Below, one piece after another: positions 1-9,380 of a stretch of 48,201 nucleotides of DNA. The stretch is taken from the NCBI GenBank assembly GCA_903884655.1, contig CAISFO010000046.1, forward strand, positions 1 through 48,201, in the 5' to 3' direction. The notes under the pieces were generated by a model. The model was given only the letters and a program-made list of their open reading frames with translations. It did not search any database and was not told where the DNA came from. Source of the DNA: an uncultured Holophagaceae bacterium (GTDB taxonomy: Bacteria > Acidobacteriota > Holophagae > Holophagales > Holophagaceae). Within the stretch, counting starts at the first letter, position 1; the number at the start of each line of letters is the position of its first letter. The position numbers and the translations under genes are program-made.

Positions 1-67
1 AGTTCTGAATCTGACCGCGAAGCGCGTCCAACTGCTCCGGCGAGGGTTCCTTCTTTGGCTTTACCAC
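1..67 (-). CDS. 5' fragment of an unrecognised gene
   Basis: A reading frame runs off the left edge on the minus strand. It would start at GTG (65-67) after a good ribosome binding site (GGAGGC, complement of 72-77) and begins VVKPKKEPSPEQLDALRGQI. Only about 22 residues are visible, charged and probably helical, and I do not recognise them. It points away from the truncated receptor to its right, so it may belong to an element or contig piece that joined here. The start is plausible from the ribosome site alone; function unknown. Confidence 0.3.
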   Translation of the reverse strand, partial: MVKPKKEPSPEQLDALRGQIQN

Positions 68-77
68 GGGGCCTCCA

Positions 78-1007
78 TTGACCCCACGAGCCTATCGGCC
101 ATCAACCAACGCGGTCACGCACGCTTGCCGGAAACACACCAACCTCAAGGCCCCCCGTTCGCGGGAACTCATCCTTGGCTACCGCCACGAGCTTGATGGG
201 CAATCCTTCACCGCCAACCTCATCCGGCGGTGGACCGACCAGTTCATTGACGACATCTGGTATGGGAACGGCATGGGCCCCGGCCTGGCGAAGATCGTCA
301 TTGCCAACGATCCCAGTGGCCGCCAGGACTACTACGGGCTGGAACTCACCTACCGGCGCACCTTCCAGAACGGGCTTTCGGTCGGCGGGAACCTCACCTG
401 GGCCAGGACCCTGGAAAACCAGGGCGAGACCAATGGGGCAAGCAGCGCCTCCTCCCCCGCCCACAATTTTGGCAACCTCATTCCAGATTCTCAGCTCCAG
501 CCCTACGGCCCGGCGCCCAACCTGGACCGCACGGTCATGGCCAACCTGGATGCCACCTACCAGTGGAACCTGGGCCCTGGCCAGGCCAATGTGGGCTTGA
601 TCGGGACCTACAAGGGGAAGAGCACTCCAGGCTTCCCCCAAGGCTTTGCCCTTACTCCAGCTGCCGTCCAAGCCCAGGGCTACGCCCCCTACTACTACCG
701 GCAGTTCCCGGAATTGGGCCCGCAGCGGGATCCCAGCTATTACTCCTTCGACCTCCAGATGGGCTACCAGTGGAACCTGGCCCAGAAGGTCAAGCCCTAC
801 CTGAAGCTGAACGTCCAGAACGTGCTCAATCAGATGGCTCCGGTAGGTCGCCAGTGGTCTGGCAATGTCGTCGACCCAGGCGGCAATCCGTACCCCGCTG
901 ACGGCACCCTAGCCAGCAACAAGTTCCTGCCGGACCCCACGTACGGCAAGCCCGGCATCTACCAGAACCCACGCACCATTCAGCTCGTGGTGGGTTGCCG
1001 CTTCTGA
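78..1007 (+). pseudogene. TonB-dependent receptor, C-terminal part only
   Basis: The translation is the C-terminal outer-membrane barrel of a TonB-dependent receptor. It begins to look like a receptor at about base 138 with NLKAPRSRELILGYRHEL, the usual 'NP.LKAPRSRE' barrel segment. It continues through alternating aromatic beta-strands (YYGLELTYRRTF, YYSFDLQMGYQWNL, LKLNVQNVLNQ) and ends in Phe (QLVVGCRF), as barrel proteins do. The signal peptide, regulatory fold and plug, several hundred residues, are absent. The frame is closed by a TGA at 12-14, so the missing part is not simply beyond the window edge in the same frame. The first about 20 residues (from a TTG at 78) resemble nothing in the family. 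Either a rearrangement or insertion removed the 5' end, or the contig was misjoined near 70-140. It is followed directly by a terminator. Confidence 0.75.
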
Positions 1008-1017
1008 GCTGACTCAA

Positions 1018-1052
1018 GCGCGCCGCCTACTCGGGCGGCGCGCCTGATTTTT
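1018..1052 (+). terminator. Rho-independent terminator after the receptor fragment
   Basis: A perfect 10-bp stem (GCGCGCCGCC at 1018-1027 with GGCGGCGCGC at 1034-1043) and a six-base loop are followed by a short T run at 1048-1052. It lies 11 bases after the receptor stop codon. Confidence 0.85.
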
Positions 1053-1146
1053 GGTTGGGCATTTCGGGATTACCACCAAGAGCTGGTCCCCCGGGCCGAA
1101 CCTCAATCGATGCAAGCCTGACTTCGGCTGTTGCCATGACCTTTGA

Positions 1147-1168
1147 GCGCCGCCGACCCCGGCGGCGC
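1147..1168. other. Second GC-rich hairpin in the 1.0-1.3 kb gap
   Basis: An 8-bp stem (GCGCCGCC at 1147-1154 with GGCGGCGC at 1161-1168) resembles the terminator 130 bases upstream, but only a weak T-rich tail follows. It could be a backup terminator or a short dispersed palindrome. The rest of the 1053-1320 gap holds no convincing gene. Confidence 0.5.
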
Positions 1169-1355
1169 ACCTCGTTCTTCGTGCTAAATCCTCCGGAAGT
1201 CCCCATGCCGCTTCGTCTCCCGATGCAACCACGTCTGCCCGGCCACGTCCACCCGATCTCTGGCTATCGCGACCCGCAGTCCCATCCCAGGTTGTATCTG
1301 GTTCCACTTCCGTGTCCGAATGAGTGAAGCCCCGCTGGACTCCTATACTGCTGGC

Positions 1356-2918
1356 ATGCCCTCCAAGCGGTTCTTCAAGCCCAAGGCCCCGTTCCTCCGC
1401 CGGCTGCTCCAGTCGCGGCGTTTCCCCCCGCAAACCATCTCCACCATCCTCCTGGCTCTGGGCTGGGCCATGATCTGCGCCACCCTGGCGATCCTGCCCA
1501 GGCTCTGGGTGAATGGGCGAATGACTCAAGCTGCCCAGGCCATGTTCGACCAGGGACACCAAACCGGCCACCAGGTCGTGGACCACTGGGCCAAGGCCAT
1601 GGCCCTCCCGGATTTCCGGAGGGGCGACGAAGCTGACTTGCGCGAAACCCTGGATGGAGATCCACTGGTGCGGGCTCTGGTGGACCTGGACCATGACGCG
1701 GTATGGATTCGGGAACAGAACCGGATGGTCCGGGTCCACGATCCCCAGGAGGCGGCCCTGCTCAAAGGCTGGGCCAGGGACGCCCGGGCCTCGGGCAAGC
1801 CGCACTGGCTCCCGTTGAGTGACCCAAAGGCCCTGGAAGAATCCAGCCTCGTGCTGCCCAGCGGCAGGTTCTGGGAAGTGAAGACCTGGCGTCCCGGCAG
1901 CCCGGAGGTGGAGCATTTTCTTCGCCCCATCCTGGGTCTCCATTCCAAGGTGCGATTCGGCATCATTCATTGGAACAAGGGAGTGAAAGAGGAGTACGGG
2001 GTTCCACCTGCTCCACGCCCCACTCCGCCACCCGACAGCCTGCAGACCAACGGGGAACGAGCTTGGGCGAATTACCAGTGTCTGGGCGCGCTCTTCGGGG
2101 TGGCCTGGTCTGCTGGCATTGCCCCCACTCCGGAAGAAGAAGCCCGCCTGACGCTGATGAAGCTGAGGTGGACGCGCCTCGCCTGGACCCTCTATGGCTT
2201 GACAGTCGTGTTGAGCGGCCTGGGCCTCATGCTGTATCTCCATGCCCGCCACCGGGAACACCTGAAGGCTGATCGTCTGGCCGCCCTCGCTCACAGCCTC
2301 AAGACGCCCTTGGCCATCCTCAAACTGCGCTGCGACACCGCACGGAATGTGAACTTGCCCGGAGCGCAGCGGGAGGCCTACCTAAGCAGCATCGGGGATG
2401 AGGTGGATCAACTGGTCGAGGTCATCGAGGCGGGCCTGGAATCCATCCGCCCCAAGTTGAGCCGCCCAGCCCTCGACCACATCAGCCAGGAATTCTTCGA
2501 CCGATTGGAGGAGGACCTGCGGGCAGCCTTTGAGGATGCCGAGCGGGACATGGGCCTCCAGGTCAGGACCCCCACCTTCCTGGCCAATGAGCAGGCCCTC
2601 CACGCCGCGCTTTCCACCTTGCTGGAGAACGCCCTCATGCACGGCCATGGTGCGGTGGAGCTGCGGGTGGAACGGCGCAACAACCTGGTGGCCATTCAGG
2701 TGCGGGACCATGGGCCCGGTGTAGACCTCGATCGCCTGGATGACATCTTGGGAGGCAGCAGGCTGGTCCGGCCACCACAGAAAGCCACGGGATCCTACCG
2801 CAGCCAGGGCCTCGGGCTGTTCCTGTTGGCTCAGCTGGCGGAACGAGAAGGGTGGGGTCTGCTATTCCAGTCCGAGCCAGGGGTCGGCTTCTCGGCGGTG
2901 GTGGAGATCCGCCAGTAG
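1356..2918 (+). CDS. Orphan membrane sensor histidine kinase
   Basis: A two-component sensor kinase of about 520 residues. One membrane segment lies near residues 30-50, a periplasmic sensor of about 220 residues follows with no recognised fold, and a second membrane segment lies near 280-300. The kinase core then follows: H-box LAALAHSLKTPLAILKLRCD, N-box ALSTLLENALMHGHG, G1 VRDHGPGVDL, and a glycine-rich end SQGLGLFLLAQLAEREGWGL. No response regulator is adjacent, so the partner is unknown. Two starts are possible: ATG at 1320 adds 12 residues, and ATG at 1356. Neither has a clear ribosome site. A TATACT hexamer ends six bases before 1356, which would fit a leaderless transcript, so I chose 1356. 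Confidence 0.85.
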   Translation: MPSKRFFKPKAPFLRRLLQSRRFPPQTISTILLALGWAMICATLAILPRLWVNGRMTQAAQAMFDQGHQTGHQVVDHWAKAMALPDFRRGDEADLRETLDGDPLVRALVDLDHDAVWIREQNRMVRVHDPQEAALLKGWARDARASGKPHWLPLSDPKALEESSLVLPSGRFWEVKTWRPGSPEVEHFLRPILGLHSKVRFGIIHWNKGVKEEYGVPPAPRPTPPPDSLQTNGERAWANYQCLGALFGVAWSAGIAPTPEEEARLTLMKLRWTRLAWTLYGLTVVLSGLGLMLYLHARHREHLKADRLAALAHSLKTPLAILKLRCDTARNVNLPGAQREAYLSSIGDEVDQLVEVIEAGLESIRPKLSRPALDHISQEFFDRLEEDLRAAFEDAERDMGLQVRTPTFLANEQALHAALSTLLENALMHGHGAVELRVERRNNLVAIQVRDHGPGVDLDRLDDILGGSRLVRPPQKATGSYRSQGLGLFLLAQLAEREGWGLLFQSEPGVGFSAVVEIRQ

Positions 2919-3087
2919 GGCGCTCTCGGCACGCCAGGGGGATGGCGGTTGCGCTGCCTCCTGGAGACGTGCAGAGACCCGGGGAAGTGTCTTGCCATGA
3001 TCGGATCGTGCATATGCGCGACGTGGGGGAAGGTGAGCTGCGGAGAATCACGCGTTGGAGGCCTGGAATTGGGACCAAGCGAGTACC

Positions 3088-3170
3088 TTAATTATTAATA
3101 ATAAATAAATTATGCAATCAATTAAGAACGATAATTTGCACAATAAAAATCATCACAATCTTCATTGAAT
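3088..3170. promoter_or_regulatory. Very AT-rich patch upstream of dsbD
   Basis: The 2919-3290 gap holds no convincing gene. From about 3088 to 3170 the sequence is almost all A and T (runs such as TTAATTATTAATAATAAATAAATT), in sharp contrast with the surroundings. This could be a promoter/UP-element region for dsbD or a nucleoid-protein binding tract. No clear -35/-10 pair could be fixed. Confidence 0.4.
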
Positions 3171-3290
3171 GTCACCGTGCGTTTCTCTGGAGACCTGAGA
3201 ATCTGGTAGCTCGGGATCCTCTTTGAGAGAGCCCGGGCTACTTCTCAGAACGCACCTTCCCCGCACCATCGGCCCTGCCACGAGGATTTC

Positions 3291-5063
<1,773 letters not shown>

Positions 5064-5174
5064 AGCCGGTCGGTCACCGCAGGCTCCCAAGGGTCGTTGC
5101 CGGGGCCTGCACCTCTCCCGCCCCGCTCGGGGGAATGGGGCGGGAGAGTGCCCCCACCAACTCAAGGAACCACC

Positions 5175-6164
5175 ATGACGCCTAGCTACCACCGCCTCGT
5201 CATCCTCGGCACAGGCCCGGCGGGCTATACGGCCGCCATCTATGCCGCCCGGGCCGGTCTCAACCCGCTTGTCTTTGAGGGGGCCCAGTCCGGTGGCCAA
5301 CTCACCCTGACCACGGAGGTGGAGAACTTCCCGGGGTTCACCACGGGCATCGCAGGCCCCACTCTCATGCAGGAGATGCGCGAGCAGGCCCTGCGCTTCG
5401 GTGCGAACATCAGGGCGGAAACCATCACCAGTGTGGATCTCACGGTGCTCCGCCCCTTCGAGCTCAGCACGGAACAAGGTGCCTACCAGGCCGAAGCCCT
5501 CATCATCGCCACCGGCGCCTCGGCGAAGTGGTTGGGCCTGGGCAAGGACCTGGAGCTGAGCCGCAGTGGCGGGGGCGTATCCGCCTGTGCCACCTGCGAT
5601 GGCTTTTTCTACCGAGGCAAGGAGATCGCCGTGGTGGGCGGGGGCGACACGGCCCTGGAGGAGGCGCTCTACCTCACGAAGTTCGCCAGCCGCGTGCACC
5701 TCATCCATCGGCGGGATGCCTTCCGCGCCTCGAAGGCCATGCAAGGCCGGGTGCTGGCCCATGAGAAAATCCAGCTGCACTGGAACAAGGAGATCTACCG
5801 GCTGCAGACGGTTTCCTCCGAGAACGCCTTCGGCGAGAAGGTGGAGAAACTGGCTTCGTTGATCCTGAAGGACACCCAACATGGCAGACCGTCTTCCCTG
5901 CAAGTGGAGGGACTCTTCGTCGCCATCGGGCACCAGCCGAACACAGGCCTGTTCAGGGGCCAGCTTCCCATGGACGAGGCGGGCTACCTGCTAGTGGAGC
6001 AGGGCTCCGCCCGGACGGCCGTCCCAGGCGTCTTCGCCGCAGGCGACGTGGCGGACCCCATCTACCGGCAAGCTGTCACAGCCGCGGGCAGCGGCTGCAT
6101 GGCCGCCATGGATGCCGAGAGATGGCTCGTTGATCCTCCTGGTTTTTCCCGAGCGAGAGCATGA
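5175..6164 (+). CDS. trxB: Thioredoxin reductase
   Basis: NADPH-dependent flavoprotein that reduces thioredoxin; 329 residues, close to the usual 310-320. It has FAD-binding GTGPAG (residues 12-17), the redox pair CATC (C138, C141) and the NADPH-binding glycine stretch VVGGGDTALEEA followed by HRR. The second FAD motif is AAGDVADP. ATG at 5175 follows AAGGA; an upstream in-frame GTG/TTG region is Pro-rich and unlikely to be translated. The last nine residues after the conserved AERWLVD are atypical, and its stop overlaps the next start (ATGA). A second, decayed copy of this 3' end sits 1.45 kb downstream, just before trxA, indicating that the transporter gene was inserted into an ancestral trxB-trxA operon. 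Confidence 0.93.
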   Translation: MTPSYHRLVILGTGPAGYTAAIYAARAGLNPLVFEGAQSGGQLTLTTEVENFPGFTTGIAGPTLMQEMREQALRFGANIRAETITSVDLTVLRPFELSTEQGAYQAEALIIATGASAKWLGLGKDLELSRSGGGVSACATCDGFFYRGKEIAVVGGGDTALEEALYLTKFASRVHLIHRRDAFRASKAMQGRVLAHEKIQLHWNKEIYRLQTVSSENAFGEKVEKLASLILKDTQHGRPSSLQVEGLFVAIGHQPNTGLFRGQLPMDEAGYLLVEQGSARTAVPGVFAAGDVADPIYRQAVTAAGSGCMAAMDAERWLVDPPGFSRARA

Positions 6165-7615
6165 TTCAACCAACGTTGGCCTTTCAATCCACTCCGGCCA
6201 TCACTGTTGGGGCTTTCCTCCCATGCTTCGTGGCCGTGGCCATGTGGATCGGGCTGGTGGGGTATGGACTTTGGAACTTGCGCTCTCACCCCAAAGGACT
6301 CAATCCCCTTTTCTTCACCGAGATGTGGGAGCGGTTCAGCTACTACGGCATGCGGGCACTCCTCATGCTCTATATGATCGCGCCAGCCTCATCCGGGGGT
6401 CTGGGCATGGCCAAGGAGTGGGCCGGAACGGTCTACGCTCTCTATACTTTTTTCGTCTACGCTCTCAGCGTTCCTGGAGGATGGATCGCCGACCGCTTCC
6501 TCGGCCACCGCAGGGCAGTGGTCCTTGGGGCCAGCCTGATCATCCTGGGTGAGTTGGGCCTGGCCGCAGGTCCCCTCCCCCTCTTCTATGGCGGGCTGAC
6601 GGCGACCGCCTTCGGTACTGGCCTGCTCAAGACCAACTGCACCAGTCTTGTGGGCCTCCTCTACAAGCAGAACGATTCCCGGCGGGATGCGGGCTTTACC
6701 CTCTACTACATGGGCATCAACGTTGGTGCTTTCATCGCCCCCCTCATCCTCGGGTTCATGGCTCAAGGCTCCGTGTTCGGGACCGCGCTCGAGACGATGG
6801 GCTTTGCCGCGAACAGCGGCTGGCGGTGGGCCTTTGGACTCACCAGTCTGGCGATGCTGGCCGGCCTCGTTCAGTTCCTGCTCAGACAGCGCATTTTAGG
6901 CGAGGTCGGCCGGCATCAGGCTCCGAAGCCCCTCATTCCACGCTCTCATCAGGCCCGGGTCCCTCTGACCCAGGAAGATCGCAATCGAATGGGGGTGGTG
7001 GCCATCCTCGTGATTTTCATCATGACGTTTTTCTTTGTCTTCGAGCAGGCGGGCACGACCTTGAACCTCTTCGCGGCTGAACATACCCGCTGCAGCTTCA
7101 GCACTTGGTCGTTCCCATCCAGCTGGTTCCAGAGCGTGAACTCCCTATGGATCTTATTGCTCGCACCTGTGTTCAGCTGGCTCTGGGTGCACCTTGGGGA
7201 CAAGGAGCCCAGCAGTCCTGCCAAATTCACCTGGGGCCTTTGTTTCGTGGGAGCGGGCATGCTCCTGCTCGTGGCTCCAAGCCTCGCCTACACCGCCAAT
7301 CCAGCTCTGAAAGTGTCGCCGCTTTGGCTCGTGGGTGTATACCTGGTTCAAACCCTCGGTGAACTCTGCCTCAGTCCAGTGGGTCTCAGCACTGTGTCCA
7401 AGCTCGCACCCGCCAGATACACAGGGTTGATGATGGGTGTCTTCCTCTTCGCCATTGGTCTAGGCAACATGCTCGCAGGACTCGTTGGTGGCTTCAGCGA
7501 ACACTTACCGCCCGCCACCCTCTTCGGTGGCATATTCGGCATCACTACGGTCATGGCCATGGTCCTGATGATGTTAACCCCAACCATCAAACGCATGATG
7601 GGCGGGGTCCGTTGA
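6161..7615 (+). CDS. POT-family peptide transporter (major facilitator)
   Basis: Proton-coupled di/tripeptide transporter of the inner membrane, 484 residues with about 12-14 membrane segments. Family signatures are visible: the ExxER motif in FFTEMWERFSYYGMRALL, GTGLLKTN and YYMGINVGAFIAPL. The start ATG overlaps the trxB stop by the sequence ATGA and has only a weak ribosome site. Base and codon use looks less GC-biased than its neighbours. It interrupts an otherwise standard trxB-trxA pair, with a trxB-like tail remnant on its 3' side, so it was probably acquired or moved in. The exact peptide substrate cannot be told; close DtpT-like proteins take di- and tripeptides. Confidence 0.9.
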   Translation: MIQPTLAFQSTPAITVGAFLPCFVAVAMWIGLVGYGLWNLRSHPKGLNPLFFTEMWERFSYYGMRALLMLYMIAPASSGGLGMAKEWAGTVYALYTFFVYALSVPGGWIADRFLGHRRAVVLGASLIILGELGLAAGPLPLFYGGLTATAFGTGLLKTNCTSLVGLLYKQNDSRRDAGFTLYYMGINVGAFIAPLILGFMAQGSVFGTALETMGFAANSGWRWAFGLTSLAMLAGLVQFLLRQRILGEVGRHQAPKPLIPRSHQARVPLTQEDRNRMGVVAILVIFIMTFFFVFEQAGTTLNLFAAEHTRCSFSTWSFPSSWFQSVNSLWILLLAPVFSWLWVHLGDKEPSSPAKFTWGLCFVGAGMLLLVAPSLAYTANPALKVSPLWLVGVYLVQTLGELCLSPVGLSTVSKLAPARYTGLMMGVFLFAIGLGNMLAGLVGGFSEHLPPATLFGGIFGITTVMAMVLMMLTPTIKRMMGGVR

Positions 7616-7616
7616 T

Positions 7617-7676
7617 GTGGCAGTCGCTGGGAGTGGCTGCTGGCTCGCGATCGACGCCGAGCGATGGCTCGTCGAA
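7617..7676 (+). pseudogene. Remnant of a trxB 3' end
   Basis: Translating from 7617 gives VAVAGSGCWLAIDAERWLVE, which matches the end of TrxB upstream (VTAAGSGCMAAMDAERWLVD). By eye the DNA is about three-quarters identical. A one-base loss and a later one-base gain around the GCW/GCM stretch explain the local mismatch. The remnant is open in frame with trxA, 29 codons upstream of its ATG, but trxA has its own ribosome site, so I read this as a relic rather than an N-terminal extension. Confidence 0.7.
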
Positions 7677-7703
7677 ACAGCAGCATTCGAAAGAGGAGAT
7701 CGC

Positions 7704-8021
7704 ATGTCGAAATTGAAGGTGCTGGAAGCGGGCGAACTGGGTTCGACCATCGCGGCGGGAAGCGTGCTGGTGGATTTCGGTGCCCCATGGTGTGGTCCCT
7801 GCAAGGCCCTGGAACCTCTGCTGGTCCAACTCGGAGCGGAACTGGAAGGACGGCTGGCGGTGGTGAAGGTAGAGATTGACGCGACGCCTGGGCTGGCCAT
7901 GGATTGTGGCGTGATGTCCGTGCCCACCCTCCTGCTGTTCAAGGACGGGAAAAAGCTGGCAGGTCGAACGGGAGGGCAATCCATGGATCAGCTCCGAACC
8001 TTCGTGCAGCAAGCCCTGTGA
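7704..8021 (+). CDS. trxA: Thioredoxin
   Basis: Small cytoplasmic disulfide reductase of 105 residues with the classic active site WCGPC (C30, C33) and the cis-proline loop SVPTLLLF. ATG at 7704 is preceded by GAGGAG eight bases upstream. The frame is open further upstream into a trxB-tail relic, but that stretch is not thioredoxin sequence. Together with TrxB it would supply electrons to DsbD upstream and to cytoplasmic thiol enzymes, and it lies 32 bases before a cysteine-catabolic enzyme in the same direction. Confidence 0.95.
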   Translation: MSKLKVLEAGELGSTIAAGSVLVDFGAPWCGPCKALEPLLVQLGAELEGRLAVVKVEIDATPGLAMDCGVMSVPTLLLFKDGKKLAGRTGGQSMDQLRTFVQQAL

Positions 8022-8053
8022 CCGTACAGTAGGCACCTGCCCCAGGAGGATCC

Positions 8054-9313
8054 ATGCTCTTCGCCGACTATCTCGCAGCCGAATGGAAGCCCGCCCTGGG
8101 CTGCACCGAGCCCGCCGCGGTGGCCTGGGCCACGGCCCTGGCCGCGGGGGTGGCCGAAGGCCCCATCACCCGGGTGCGCCTGGTCTGCGATCCCCGCATC
8201 TACAAGAACTGCTACGCGGTGGGTCTCCCCAATTCCGAAGGGAAGACCGGCATCCTCTGGACCCTGGCCATCGGCGCCAGCTTGGAGGATAGCGACCGCG
8301 GCCTGCGCAGCTTCGAAGCCACAACCCCACGGACCCTGGTCCAGGCGGCGGACTTGATGGCCCGGAAGGCCGTCCAGGTGGACGTGGACGCGCAGAAGAC
8401 CAGCCTCTTCATCGACGTGACCGTGGAGCGCGAAGGTGGCACCGGCCGGGCCATCATTGAACGGGAGCACACCAATCTGACGTCGTTGGAGCGGGACGGG
8501 CAGCGGATCGCGGGGCAGGCCTCGGCCAGCGCGACCGCTGATGTGGCTTCCATCCGGGAAGCGATCGCCAGCTTGACGATCCAGGAGACGCTGGACTTCG
8601 CCCGCAGCCTCACGAGCGCGGACCGGATGGCGCTCCGTGAGGGGGTCAGCCTCAACACGGAGGTGGCCAAGGAGGGCATGCAGCTGTTACCCGAAAAGGT
8701 CGTCCACGCCCTGATGAGGCACGGCCAGAGCCGGGCCGAGCTCTACGTCAACGCCGGGGTCACGGCCCGCATGTCCGGTGTGACCAGGACAGTCATGACG
8801 CTGGCGGGCTCCGGCAACAAGGGGATCACCGTGTCCATCCCGGTCTGGCTCCGGGGCCGGGAATCCGGCCAGGCGGAGGACCGGATCGACGAAGCGCTGG
8901 CCTTCGCCTGCCTGCTGACGTCGGCCACCACCCACCACCTGGGCACGCTGTCGGCGGCCTGCGGCTCGGCCATCGCTGCGGGCGCCGGCATCGCCGCCGG
9001 GCTGGTGCTGCTGGAGGGCGGAGGCGCCCACCAGGCGGGCCTGGCCGTGAGCAATGTCGTGGGCACCCTCGCCGGCATGATCTGCGATGGGGCCAAGGTG
9101 GGCTGCGCCATGAAGACAGTGACGGGGGTGGAAGCCGCCTTCCGCGCCGCCGAGTACGCCATGTCCGGCCAGGGCATTCCCGCCACCAACGGCATCGTGG
9201 GCCGGGATGGCGAAACCTCCCTCATCTATCTGGGCCTCGTCGTCTCCCGGGGCATGGCCAACGTGGACGCCGAGATCCTGGACATCATGCAGAAAAAGCT
9301 GAAGGAACCTTGA
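8054..9313 (+). CDS. L-cysteine desulfidase / L-serine dehydratase alpha-like (UPF0597, YhaM/CyuA family)
   Basis: A 419-residue protein of the UPF0597 family, whose studied members (CyuA/YhaM, archaeal CdsB) use an iron-sulfur cluster to break L-cysteine into pyruvate, ammonia and sulfide. The N-terminus carries the family motif ALGCTEPAAVAWA (C17). The C-terminal half has the dehydratase-type cluster cysteines in AACGSAIAAGAGIAAG and MICDGAKVGCAMK. Length is close to the E. coli protein. The start follows a strong AGGAGG site. Its position directly after trxA suggests co-transcription and a cysteine/sulfide role. Serine is the main alternative substrate. Confidence 0.85.
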   Translation: MLFADYLAAEWKPALGCTEPAAVAWATALAAGVAEGPITRVRLVCDPRIYKNCYAVGLPNSEGKTGILWTLAIGASLEDSDRGLRSFEATTPRTLVQAADLMARKAVQVDVDAQKTSLFIDVTVEREGGTGRAIIEREHTNLTSLERDGQRIAGQASASATADVASIREAIASLTIQETLDFARSLTSADRMALREGVSLNTEVAKEGMQLLPEKVVHALMRHGQSRAELYVNAGVTARMSGVTRTVMTLAGSGNKGITVSIPVWLRGRESGQAEDRIDEALAFACLLTSATTHHLGTLSAACGSAIAAGAGIAAGLVLLEGGGAHQAGLAVSNVVGTLAGMICDGAKVGCAMKTVTGVEAAFRAAEYAMSGQGIPATNGIVGRDGETSLIYLGLVVSRGMANVDAEILDIMQKKLKEP

Positions 9314-9380
9314 AGCCGCCCTGGCCCTGGAGCTGGAGGGCCGAAATTCAACCTCGTTTGCCCTTTTCACGAGAGGCACC

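Noticed and set aside
1055..1327. A 90-codon open frame between the receptor fragment and the orphan kinase
   Set aside because: It overlaps hairpins, lacks a ribosome site and gives Pro/Arg-rich sequence without a fold.
7617..8021. Thioredoxin with a 29-residue N-terminal extension
   Set aside because: The extension matches the TrxB tail, and the internal ATG at 7704 has its own strong ribosome site and the normal thioredoxin start.
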